In this document: positions 30,645 through 38,235 of the stretch, piece by piece
Position numbering within the stretch: the stretch's first letter is position 1
Layout: each line of letters starts with the position of its first letter
IMG/VR virus record: IMGVR_UViG_3300029989_000080
Location: 1 to 38,718 of that record
Strand: one strand, 5' to 3'
Length of the DNA stretch: 38,718 nt
Source: a virus
Made by a program: the position numbers and the translations under genes
The notes under the pieces: generated by a model
What the model saw: only the letters and a program-made list of their open reading frames with translations
Told to the model about the DNA's origin: nothing
Database searches by the model: none

Positions 30645-31530
30645 TCTCGAAGTAATCCGGCCGGCCGGCGCGGTCGCGGAGTACGACCCCCAGGCCGCAA
30701 TTATGAGGCTCGCGCAGTCGAAGGCGATCGTCCAACACATCATGAAAGCAATCATGAAGGGACCGACCCAGGCGAACCCGCTCGGCGTCCATTATGGGAT
30801 TATCCCCGGAACCCCGAAGCTGACACTCCTCAAGGCGGGGAGCGAGATTATCCTTTCGACCTTCCGGATCTCCGTCGAGCCGATCGTCGAGGATCTTTCA
30901 ACAAAAGATTGCATCCGTTACAGAGTGAAAGCCGTCGGCCGGACTCCGAACGGCGAGATCGTCGGTTATGGTATCGGAGAATGCTCGACCGACGAGGAAA
31001 AATATCGATGGAAAAAACCCTCTTGCGATGGGGAATTCGCAGCAACCGACCCGAACCGTCGCCGCTCGAAGTGGGGCAAGGGGACGGGGGGCAAAGAGTA
31101 CACGACCCCGCAGATCCGGACGACCCCCGCGGACCTGGCGAACACCGTCCTAAAAATGGCAAAGAAGCGCGCACAAATCGACCTCACCCTCACCGCGACC
31201 GGCGCCTCGGACGTCTTCGATCAGGACCTCGAAGATTTACAGGGCGCGATGGATCTCCCCGGGGACCGCAAGGCGGCCGCGACCGGCGGGAAGCCGGAAG
31301 TCAACGAGCCGACCGGGACCGGCAACCAGGGGACGAGCTCGGCGACGAAGGACCCCGCGGCGAAGATCACCGGCGGCGGCGCGAACTATCTCAAGAATCA
31401 GCTCGACGAGAAAAAGATCCCGGTCGCGGACTTTTGCGCCTTCTTGAAAGTGGCGACGCTCGGCGACATCACGAACGGGAAATTTAACGACGCTTGCGCC
31501 GCGGTCAAGAAGTGGGAGGTCCAACCGTGA
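30634..31530 (+). CDS. putative recombination / annealing protein
   Basis: 298 residues. 'NPLGVHYGIIPGTPKLTLLKAGSEIILSTFRI' and 'TTPADLANTVLKMAKKRAQIDLTLTATGASDVF' define a phage family I know from other genomes without a firm function. It usually lies beside a PD-(D/E)XK nuclease, as here, which suggests a single-strand annealing protein acting with an exonuclease (RecT/Redbeta-like by role). The C-terminal third after a Pro/Gly/Thr linker is a small helical domain ('YLKNQLDEKKIPVADFCAFLKVATLGDI'). Gene coupled by GTGA to the nuclease. Confidence 0.55.
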   Translation: MANDLEVIRPAGAVAEYDPQAAIMRLAQSKAIVQHIMKAIMKGPTQANPLGVHYGIIPGTPKLTLLKAGSEIILSTFRISVEPIVEDLSTKDCIRYRVKAVGRTPNGEIVGYGIGECSTDEEKYRWKKPSCDGEFAATDPNRRRSKWGKGTGGKEYTTPQIRTTPADLANTVLKMAKKRAQIDLTLTATGASDVFDQDLEDLQGAMDLPGDRKAAATGGKPEVNEPTGTGNQGTSSATKDPAAKITGGGANYLKNQLDEKKIPVADFCAFLKVATLGDITNGKFNDACAAVKKWEVQP

Positions 31531-32159
31531 CGCTTACCTTTCGGGAATCAGATCATAAGTATTTTTTGAACGGCGAGGAGCTCCCGAGCGTCTCGAAGAT
31601 CAAAGAGCCCTTGACAGATTTCTCGATGGTCGCGCCCGACGTTATGCGGCGCGCTCAGAACTTCGGCAAGGCGGTACACAAAATGGCCGAGCTTTACCTT
31701 CTCGAACAACTCGACTTTTCGACGCTCGACGAGGGGCTCTTCGGACCCCTGGCGGCCTTCGAGCTTTGGCTTAAAGAGTGCCGGCCTTTCCAATCCGGCC
31801 CGGCCGTGATCGACATCAAGAGCCGGCTCTTCGACCGGGTCACCGACCCCCTGCAGCTCGCGGCCTACTATGCAATGTGGAAAGAGAACCGCGACGAGCT
31901 CGGGGCCGACCCGATCATCGAGAAACCGCTCGCCTCGATCCGTTACCGCTTCGCCGGGACCCCGGACATTATAATCCCGCCCCGGGACGGCGCCGAGGAC
32001 TTCACGAATCACCGCGTTTTATACCTCGGCAGGGACGGCCGTTATCAATACACCCCTTGCTATGACCGCAACGCATGGCCGGTATTCGGTCACCTTCTCG
32101 GCGACTATCAACGCGCGATCACGACCGCGCAGATCCTTAAATCATGGAGGAACCGCTAA
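31527..32159 (+). CDS. PD-(D/E)XK nuclease-like protein with reordered motifs
   Basis: GTG start in a GTGA overlap, after GGGAGGT; 210 residues. Opening 'YFLNGEELPSVSKIKEPL' and 'GKAVHKMAELYL' (47-57) are standard for phage RecB/Cas4-like nucleases. Next come 'VIDIKS' (Asp96, Lys98) and 'LQLAAYY' (109-115), and only then 'EKPLASIRYRFAGTPD' (Asp147). In the usual order the A-G-T-x-D strand precedes D-I-K-S. The remaining end ('RVLYLGRDGRYQY') is again standard. It may be an active permuted form or a damaged copy. Likely partner of the annealing-protein candidate upstream. Confidence 0.72.
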   Translation: MTLTFRESDHKYFLNGEELPSVSKIKEPLTDFSMVAPDVMRRAQNFGKAVHKMAELYLLEQLDFSTLDEGLFGPLAAFELWLKECRPFQSGPAVIDIKSRLFDRVTDPLQLAAYYAMWKENRDELGADPIIEKPLASIRYRFAGTPDIIIPPRDGAEDFTNHRVLYLGRDGRYQYTPCYDRNAWPVFGHLLGDYQRAITTAQILKSWRNR

Positions 32160-32160
32160 A

Positions 32161-32925
32161 ATGGAAAACCCCGCAAACGTCGAAGTTATTCGCCCCGACA
32201 GTCCCCCGACAGGTCCCGCCCTCGAAATTTATCGCGAGATCCTCGTCAACGAAGTCACCGACCAGGCGACGAGCGCCGAAGCCGTCGGACACATTGCAAA
32301 GATCCGGAAGGCGATCAAGGGAATTGAGGAATGGTTTTCGCCTATGCTCACCGACGCGAAGGCGTCCGTCGCGGCCGCGAAAAAGGTCGAGGACGGGATC
32401 AAAAAGAAATGCTCGGACACGATCGCGATCTTTGTCACGGCCGCGAGCGACAAGCAAATCGAGATCAACCAATTCCTCACCGCCGAGCGGCTCCGGGTGC
32501 AACGCGAAACGCTCGAAGCTCAAGAGAAGGCCGCCCGGGAGAAACGCGAGCGCGAGGACGATCTCCGGGATAGCGCGAAGGTCCTCGAAGAGCTCGGGAG
32601 CACCGCGGCCGCCGAGTCGCTTCGCCAGGAAGCCGAGCGGGTGATCGAGGCGCCGGCCTTCGTCGAAACCGTCGACAAGACGATCCGCGCGGGGGGCGGG
32701 GCGGGAGCTGCAGGGGGCGCGACGATGTCGCAAACGGTCAAGACGACTTACCAGGTCGTCGACGTCCCGCTCTTCCTGGCTTACCTCGTCGAGAAGGGGA
32801 GCAAGGGGACTTTCATCGAGTTTCCGGTCGCGAAGCTTAACGCATGGGGCAAGGCTCAAGGGATCGTCGAGGGGGAAGTCCCGGGGCTCGCCGTAAAGGT
32901 CGAAGTCAAGAGCGCAATCCGCTAA
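32161..32925 (+). CDS. coiled-coil phage protein (254 aa)
   Basis: A long central coiled coil ('IAKIRKAIKGIEEWFSPMLTDAKASVAAAKKVED', 'ERLRVQRETLEAQEKAAREKRERE') links an N-terminal helical part to a C-terminal domain ('VVDVPLFLAYLVEKGSKGTFIEFPVAKLNAWGKAQG', 'VPGLAVKVEV'). Proteins of this make-up commonly sit beside recombination genes in phages, but the role is not known to me. ATG follows GGAGGAACC. Not an SSB: no OB-fold signs. Confidence 0.7.
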   Translation: MENPANVEVIRPDSPPTGPALEIYREILVNEVTDQATSAEAVGHIAKIRKAIKGIEEWFSPMLTDAKASVAAAKKVEDGIKKKCSDTIAIFVTAASDKQIEINQFLTAERLRVQRETLEAQEKAAREKREREDDLRDSAKVLEELGSTAAAESLRQEAERVIEAPAFVETVDKTIRAGGGAGAAGGATMSQTVKTTYQVVDVPLFLAYLVEKGSKGTFIEFPVAKLNAWGKAQGIVEGEVPGLAVKVEVKSAIR

Positions 32926-32949
32926 AAATCTAACATCATGGGGGAACAA

Positions 32950-35442
32950 ATGAACGCTGCAGACAAGAAAGAAATGGAAATTTACGGGGCGGCCGAGGGC
33001 GCTTGTTTTCATCACGCGATCGACGACATGATCCGCCAGGCTCAAATTAAAGCTTACACCCTCGGGCTCGCCCGGGGGGAAGCCGTCGGGATCATCAAGG
33101 GGCAAGAGAGCGCCGCCTCTTTGATCAAGGGGCTCCGCGATCTCTTCAAGCTCACCGAGGGCGCCGCGGCCGGCGGGATCGTCACCCCCGAGCCGGCGCT
33201 CGTCGGGTCCGAGTCTTCGCCGACGATAATCGACATGGAAAAGGCCGGGCTCAAATTCGAGCCGGAGATCCGCGGCGGGAAAATCACGGCCGTCTCGATT
33301 GTGAAGGACCAGGGCGGCAACGGGATCGCCTCGGCCCGGGAAAACCTGGCTCTCGCGAGGGAGCTCTCGCGCCAGGCGATGGAATCACAAAAAGACCATG
33401 CCCCCAAGGTCCCGCAGGTCCTCGACGCGGTCGAGCTCACCGTCCCCCCCGAGCAAAAGGCCGACGAGAAGCTTCTCGGCGAGAACCCGGGCGTCAACTT
33501 CCCCGGATACTTCCCGCTTGACGTCCCCGTCGGGGATTGCTCGATTTGCGACGGTTTCGGCGTGATCGAGGGCGAGTTCTACGGCGCCCCCTGTATGATC
33601 CCTTGCATGTGCGGCGCCGGCGAAATGGTCAAGGCGACGGGCGAGCTCGACCTCACCAGGCCGGACGCCTTCGCGGAATTCGCCGAGGCGATCGAGACGG
33701 CCGAAGCCGGCGCCGCGGTCGACGAGATCCCCGAGGTCAAGATCCCCGAGGAGCTCGCCGGCGTCATTTGCTTCAACCAGGGATGCAACACCTACAGCCA
33801 GGACGCGCAGGATTGCGACCGCCCGGGAATGGTCAAGCTTTGTACCGAGGCGATCACCGTCAAGCCGGAACCCGGGCGCGAGCGGGTCGCCGGGATCGAC
33901 GCCGTTAAACAGAAAATGACGACCGCCAATGACACCGCGAGCCCCTGCAAAAATGCCGGGTGCAACTTCCACGACTCGACGATCCCGGGCGAGTGCCGGG
34001 TCCCCGCCGAAGAGCGCGCCGGTCACCCCTTGAGCGATTGCCCGGATTACACCGAGCTCGCCGTCGCGACCGGGGACGACTCGGGCGAGGCAGTCGTTTA
34101 CGAGTGCTGCAAATCCTGTAAGCTCGCCGATCCCGCTTGTGACGAGTGCGGATTGATCGACGCCGAGATCGAACTCAAGAGCCAGGCGAGGGCGATTGCC
34201 AACGGGACCCCCGAGGAGCTCCCCAGGTGCGCGAATGGATCTTGCACCGGGAACGACCCGAAGGCCGCGAAGCCGTCCGTTTGCCTCAGGCTCGACAAGG
34301 AAAGCCGCCCGGCGATCGTTTGCACCGCCTTTGTCCCCGTCGCCGATTGCCGTCACCACATGTTAAGGCGGTCCGTCCGCCCCGACGGGTCGCTCACTTG
34401 CGATCTTTGCGATCATATCTTTCGCCCCGCCGGGACGCATAGCGAGACAACGATCACACCGAAGGCCGAGGTCGCTCCCCAGGCGCCGACACCGACCGCA
34501 GCCGCCCCGTCCCCTGTAAGCGAGAAAAAACTCCGCCTACAGGCGAAATGCACACACCCCGCGGACTTCATGCAAGTGATCGCCGGCCGCGGCGAAGTCT
34601 GCACCATTTGTGACCTTACCCTCACCCCCGAGACGCTCCCGCTTTTCAATGAGCCGGCCGCCGATCTCGACCAGGGCGAAGCCGGGAAGGTGGTCGAGAT
34701 CTACAAGGGGACCGGGGACCAGGTCGAAGAGCCCGGCGACGAGTGCGATCACCTTCCCCTCGATGTCCGCGCGGAAGTCGACGGCGTGATCATTTGCGGA
34801 CTTTGCGGCGAGGAGGTCGTCGAGGCTCCGCCCGAATGCCTTCACCCCGCCGAGCTCCGCCGTCCCGAGCCCGAAATGAAAAACGGCGAGCGGATCGGGT
34901 CCCTCGTCAAGTGCTCCGGGTGCGACCGGGTGATCGCTCGCTTCGACCTTGAGCGGAAGCCGGTCCCGCCGGAACTTTGGCCGGAAAACGGCGCAGCTCT
35001 CGGGGCGGCCGACATAAGGCGCCACGGATACAAGCCGAGCGAGCTTAAAATGATCAAGGCCGGCTTTTCCTTGATCCGCTACGACCGGGAGGACCGGAAC
35101 CTTTACCGGACCTGCAAAGACCCCGCGCTCGGCCGTTTCCTCGTCCTACACGGCAAGACTTACGCGGAATGCGAGCGCAAGCTCGACGAGCTCCTCAAAG
35201 ACGACGCGAAGCTCGTCCAGGTGACCGCCGACGGATCGGCCGCCGACCGTCACGCCGAGGCGAAGCTTCGCGCCGCCGGCTTCGAGTTTTACCGTTTCGA
35301 GAAGGGGAGCCCGGGCGTTACCCCGAAGATCAAAGTCGGCTCTAAGAATTGGGGGATGCTCGCGAAGTACAAGGACGACGCCGAGCTCGCCGTCGAATGG
35401 AAAAAGCTTATGAACGAGGACCCGCTCGCGCTTCAAGGATAG
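32950..35442 (+). CDS. large multi-zinc-cluster protein (830 aa)
   Basis: Start at ATG 32950 after GGGGGAAC. N-terminal about 190 residues are helical. Residues about 197-660 hold at least nine Cys/His clusters: first 'CSICDGFG...CMIPCMCG', then four mixed Cys sets, then four repeats of C-x-H...C-x-x-C ('CRHH..CDLC', 'CTHP..CTIC', 'CDHL..CGLC', 'CLHP..CSGC'), each fit for one zinc. The last 150 residues contain two copies of an 'AGF...R....' module. I recognise no family. It may bind nucleic acid or be a scaffold between replication proteins; nothing shows a catalytic site. Largest early gene. Confidence 0.8.
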   Translation: MNAADKKEMEIYGAAEGACFHHAIDDMIRQAQIKAYTLGLARGEAVGIIKGQESAASLIKGLRDLFKLTEGAAAGGIVTPEPALVGSESSPTIIDMEKAGLKFEPEIRGGKITAVSIVKDQGGNGIASARENLALARELSRQAMESQKDHAPKVPQVLDAVELTVPPEQKADEKLLGENPGVNFPGYFPLDVPVGDCSICDGFGVIEGEFYGAPCMIPCMCGAGEMVKATGELDLTRPDAFAEFAEAIETAEAGAAVDEIPEVKIPEELAGVICFNQGCNTYSQDAQDCDRPGMVKLCTEAITVKPEPGRERVAGIDAVKQKMTTANDTASPCKNAGCNFHDSTIPGECRVPAEERAGHPLSDCPDYTELAVATGDDSGEAVVYECCKSCKLADPACDECGLIDAEIELKSQARAIANGTPEELPRCANGSCTGNDPKAAKPSVCLRLDKESRPAIVCTAFVPVADCRHHMLRRSVRPDGSLTCDLCDHIFRPAGTHSETTITPKAEVAPQAPTPTAAAPSPVSEKKLRLQAKCTHPADFMQVIAGRGEVCTICDLTLTPETLPLFNEPAADLDQGEAGKVVEIYKGTGDQVEEPGDECDHLPLDVRAEVDGVIICGLCGEEVVEAPPECLHPAELRRPEPEMKNGERIGSLVKCSGCDRVIARFDLERKPVPPELWPENGAALGAADIRRHGYKPSELKMIKAGFSLIRYDREDRNLYRTCKDPALGRFLVLHGKTYAECERKLDELLKDDAKLVQVTADGSAADRHAEAKLRAAGFEFYRFEKGSPGVTPKIKVGSKNWGMLAKYKDDAELAVEWKKLMNEDPLALQG

Positions 35443-35549
35443 GATTGACTTTTAATGTGGGGGCAAAACATTGCCCCCCATTATTAAGCTTGACTTGTAA
35501 TCTAATTAAAATTACATTGACGCAAAATTTCAAGAGGGGGCGTTATCAA
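35443..35549. promoter_or_regulatory. promoter and operator region of the RHH gene
   Basis: Contains TTGACT (35490-35495), 17 bases, TACATT (35513-35518), a good sigma-70 promoter. Within the spacer lies the inverted repeat TGTAAT (35496-35501) / ATTACA (35511-35516). The sequence TTGACTT-x-TAAT occurs twice (35445-35456, 35490-35501). A G5CAA / TTGC5 hairpin at 35459-35478 lies between; it lacks a T run, so it is not a convincing terminator. Confidence 0.65.
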
Positions 35550-35750
35550 ATGGCATTAATCGAAACGAAGGACCTCGGGAACCCCGTCACAATCCGGCTT
35601 GAAAAAGCCGACCAGGACGAACTAAAGAAGATCGCCGAAATGATCGGCGGGAAAGGCACCGTCTCAAAGCTCGCCCGTTACGCAATCAAAAAACACATCC
35701 TTCTCGCTCGCGAGGAATTCGCCAAAAATCCCGACTTCTGGAAAGAATAG
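35550..35750 (+). CDS. ribbon-helix-helix protein (66 aa)
   Basis: 'NPVTIRLEKADQDELKKIAEMIGGKGTVSKLARYAIKKHI' gives the strand-helix-helix order of an RHH repressor, with basic residues on the strand. It stands behind its own promoter whose spacer holds an inverted repeat, so autorepression and control of the replication genes are likely. ATG after AGAGGGGGCG. It is followed closely by the DUF1376 gene. Confidence 0.8.
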   Translation: MALIETKDLGNPVTIRLEKADQDELKKIAEMIGGKGTVSKLARYAIKKHILLAREEFAKNPDFWKE

Positions 35751-35759
35751 GGGGCGGTC

Positions 35760-36566
35760 ATGGCTAATCAATGGTATCCATTTTTCCCGGGGGATTATGC
35801 TCGGGATACCGGACACCTCTCGGACTTCGAGGATCTTTGTTATCGGCGCTTGCTCGATTATTACTATTCGACAGGCGAGCCGCTCCCCTTCGACGAAGAG
35901 AGGCTCAAGAGAGTTTGCAAGGCGTTTTCGCAAGAGCAGCAAGGCGCCGTCGTCTATGTCCTCGGGGCGTTTTTCAAGGAGAGCTCGGAAGGTTTCCGGA
36001 ATGACAAGGCCGATCGCGTGATCGCGAAGGCGGCCGAAGTTTCCGAGAAGAGAGCCGAAGCCGCTCGGAAAAGTCACGAGCGCAGGGGCAAACCGCCGGA
36101 ACCGCCTAAACCTGCAATTGCACCGATTAAACCTGCAATTGCACCGAAAAACGATGCAAACGGGGGTGCAAAAACAGTGCATCCACAACCACAACCACAA
36201 GAACCATTACAAGACACTACTAAGGGGAACCCGGTCCACAAAATCGACGCGCTTATTCGAGAAGAGATCGAGCGCCGGCGTCCTTTCATTCGAGCCCGGT
36301 TTTCCTTCACCGACGCCGACATCGAGATCGAGCTCGAAGAGATCTTGATTAAATGCCGGACGCGGTCCCCAGGTCCGGACATTTGGCTCTACCTTTCCAA
36401 GTGGTTCAAAAATAGGAGAGACGAAATTGACTCACGAGAAAAAACACGACAGGAAAAACAGGGGACCAGAGCCGGCCGGGAACCTCGCGGCGCAGATCAT
36501 GAGCGGACACTTCCCCCTCGGGACAGCAACCTCGACAACTTCGTCGACAAGTCCGATAACTGGTAA
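35760..36566 (+). CDS. DUF1376 replication protein (lambda O-like role)
   Basis: 268 residues. The N-terminal about 90 match DUF1376/YdaU ('WYPFFPGDYARDTGHLSDFEDLCYRRLLDYYYSTGEPLP'). A flexible linker ('KPPEPPKPAIAPIKPAIAPK...PQPQPQEP') is encoded by iteron-like DNA (36107-36147), and the C-terminal part ('RARFSFTDADIEIELEEILI', 'GPDIWLYLSKWFKNRR') resembles phage replication initiators. It is followed and overlapped by a DnaC-type loader, the order of lambda O and P. It probably binds the origin in its own gene and recruits the loader. The 140-base overlap with the loader gene is long. Confidence 0.82.
   Translation: MANQWYPFFPGDYARDTGHLSDFEDLCYRRLLDYYYSTGEPLPFDEERLKRVCKAFSQEQQGAVVYVLGAFFKESSEGFRNDKADRVIAKAAEVSEKRAEAARKSHERRGKPPEPPKPAIAPIKPAIAPKNDANGGAKTVHPQPQPQEPLQDTTKGNPVHKIDALIREEIERRRPFIRARFSFTDADIEIELEEILIKCRTRSPGPDIWLYLSKWFKNRRDEIDSREKTRQEKQGTRAGREPRGADHERTLPPRDSNLDNFVDKSDNW
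36107..36222. other. candidate replication origin
   Basis: Two perfect 20-bp direct repeats, TAAACCTGCAATTGCACCGA, at 36107-36126 and 36128-36147, exactly 21 bp apart; each contains the palindrome TGCAATTGCA. Further TGCA-containing half-motifs follow (GATGCAAA, GGTGCAAA, AGTGCATC), then three copies of CCACAA (36183-36200) in a stretch very poor in G on this strand. Location within the linker of the replication gene resembles the lambda origin inside O. Confidence 0.65.
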
Positions 36567-37257
36567 AACCTGCGGCATACACCGCGACGAGCTCGACGAT
36601 CGGGGCGAGTGCGAAGAGTGCAACCGCCAGGCGGCCGAACGCGCCGCAAATGCAAAGAAGGCCCAGGCGATCAAGATCGAGAAGATCCTCGGCGGGATTC
36701 GCCTCGGGAAGCGTTACCGCGGGAAAGGCTTCGATCAATACCTTCCGACCTGCAGCGACGCGAAAGCGGTCAAGGCAAAATGCCAGGGATTCGCGAGGAC
36801 CTTCGAGGACCGGCTCGCCGCCGGCGACAATCTCCTCATGCTCGGGAACTTCGGAACCGGGAAAAACGCACTCGCCGCGGCAATCTGTCAAGAGATCGCC
36901 CTCGGCGGATTCTCTTCGGTCCATACGACGGTTTTAAAAATGCTCCGCCGGATCAAATCGACCTGGCACAAGAAAAGCGACGAGCTCGAACAAGACGTGA
37001 TCGACGCCTTTATTCTCCCCGACCTTCTCGTCGTCGACGAGATCGGCGTCCAATTCGACACCGTATCGGAAAAGCTCTTGATCTTCGAGGCGCTCAACGG
37101 ACGGTATGAAGAGCAAAAGCCGACGATCTTGATCTCGAACCTCGTCGAGCTCGCCGACCTCTCGACGTTTCTCGGCGCCCGGGTCATGGATCGCATGAGA
37201 GAAGGACAAACCGGGATATTGCGCTTCACTTGGGAAAGCTACAGGGGCAAGGCATGA
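36427..37257 (+). CDS. DnaC-like helicase loader
   Basis: 276-residue AAA+ ATPase. Walker A 'GNFGTGKN' (Lys146, Asn147) has Asn in place of the usual Thr/Ser, exactly as in E. coli DnaC; Walker B 'LLVVDEIGVQ' (Asp204-Glu205); 'GARVMDRMR' and the C-terminal 'FTWESYRGKA' also match DnaC. The N-terminus adds a possible zinc site (C49-x2-H52, C62-x2-C65). Start is TTG at 36427, set by AGGAG about nine bases upstream; an ATG at 36499 lacks that support. It loads the host replicative helicase at the phage origin. Confidence 0.88.
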   Translation: MTHEKKHDRKNRGPEPAGNLAAQIMSGHFPLGTATSTTSSTSPITGKTCGIHRDELDDRGECEECNRQAAERAANAKKAQAIKIEKILGGIRLGKRYRGKGFDQYLPTCSDAKAVKAKCQGFARTFEDRLAAGDNLLMLGNFGTGKNALAAAICQEIALGGFSSVHTTVLKMLRRIKSTWHKKSDELEQDVIDAFILPDLLVVDEIGVQFDTVSEKLLIFEALNGRYEEQKPTILISNLVELADLSTFLGARVMDRMREGQTGILRFTWESYRGKA

Positions 37258-38024
37258 GCCGCGCGAATATCGTCAAGGTTTTTAACCAGGTCGACCCGAC
37301 GGATCTCGAAGCCGGCGCTCGCGCTTATCCGGCATATCAAAAGACGGTCAAGGACCTCGCCAGGCTTCACGGCTTCGGCTTCGTCCAGACGACCGCGGCC
37401 TTCGTCGCTCTCTCACCTAACAACAGCTACGAGGGTAACCTTCGCGCACTGGCGAGTCTTATGATCGGGATAAACCAAGGACTCACCCGGGAGCAGATAA
37501 ACACCGGAACCTATAATCATTGCCGCGATCGCGCCTTCGATTACATCACCGGCGAGAAGGACTTTCTCGCAGAAACGAAAGGACCGAAAACCCGGAGCTT
37601 CTTTTTTAACATACTGAAACCCGAGGACCGGGAACACATCACGATCGACGGCCACATGTTCAACGTGTGGACAGGCGAAAAGCGAACCATGAAAGAGGTC
37701 GCGATCTCTTCGGCCGTCGCCTCGGAAAGATCATACAACCGGATCGCGAAGGACTTTAAAGCCGTCGCCGCGAGCCGCGGCTTGATCCCTTGCCAGCTTC
37801 AAGCGACGCTTTGGTTCACTTGGAAGCGGATAAACAACGTCGTTTATAATTCTCAGCTCGATTTACTCTCGGGCGATCATTGGGGCTTAAATGTGCGAGT
37901 CGACAAAATACGACCATTTGAAAATAATATCTTACGCGCGATTTCGGACCGGGCTCAGTTATCGAGAAGTCGCGGCGATGATTTGGGATTATTCCGAGCC
38001 GTCGGACAATCGTCTTTGGCTTAA
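37254..38024 (+). CDS. possible HhH-GPD-like DNA glycosylase
   Basis: 256 residues; start fixed by the ATGA overlap with the loader gene. I recall it as an uncharacterised phage family ('AAFVALSPNNSYEGNLRAL', 'CRDRAFDYITGEKDFLAETKGPKTRSFFFNIL', 'ITIDGHMFNVW'). The segment G110-P-K112-T-R...F-N-I-L then I-D132-G-H-M-F-N-V lines up with the endonuclease III segment 'GVGRKTANVVLN' plus 'VDTHIFRV', placing Lys112 and Asp132 at the catalytic Lys and Asp. This is my inference, not a proven relation. The 3' end overlaps the next gene by 134 bases. Confidence 0.6.
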   Translation: MSRANIVKVFNQVDPTDLEAGARAYPAYQKTVKDLARLHGFGFVQTTAAFVALSPNNSYEGNLRALASLMIGINQGLTREQINTGTYNHCRDRAFDYITGEKDFLAETKGPKTRSFFFNILKPEDREHITIDGHMFNVWTGEKRTMKEVAISSAVASERSYNRIAKDFKAVAASRGLIPCQLQATLWFTWKRINNVVYNSQLDLLSGDHWGLNVRVDKIRPFENNILRAISDRAQLSRSRGDDLGLFRAVGQSSLA

Positions 38025-38223
38025 CGGATCGGTTAAAACCAAAACCGTAAAAGGCGAAGACGGCAAAGACAAAAAGAAATGGGGGCGCCGCCGGCTTATC
38101 CTCGGGAAATGGCACGAGATCAAGCTCGAAATGTACGCTCATTATTTGCACCATGCCGCAACCGACGAACCAGAAAAAGCCGGAACAACTCACGACCAGG
38201 ATCTCGACCCGGTCCCGTTTTAA
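37891..38223 (+). CDS. hypothetical protein (110 aa)
   Basis: Begins at ATG 37891 just after GGGGC and an in-frame TAA, inside the 3' end of the preceding gene (134-base overlap in another frame). 'ARFRTGLSYREVAAMIWDYS' looks like a helix-turn-helix; then basic 'KTKTVKGEDGKDKKKWGRRRLILGKWHE' and an acidic tail. Not recognised. Codon use after 38024 is like its neighbours, so the non-overlapping part is coding. Confidence 0.68.
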   Translation: MCESTKYDHLKIISYARFRTGLSYREVAAMIWDYSEPSDNRLWLNGSVKTKTVKGEDGKDKKKWGRRRLILGKWHEIKLEMYAHYLHHAATDEPEKAGTTHDQDLDPVPF

Positions 38224-38235
38224 CCAGGGGGAACC

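Noticed and set aside
35459-35478. G/C-rich hairpin as a terminator after the 830-residue gene
   Set aside because: The stem is strong but is followed by CATTATTAAG rather than a T run. It may be a regulatory hairpin instead.
36844-36870. Apparent Walker A defect (GKN instead of GKT/GKS) in the loader
   Set aside because: E. coli DnaC itself has GTGKN, so this is a family feature rather than a mutation.
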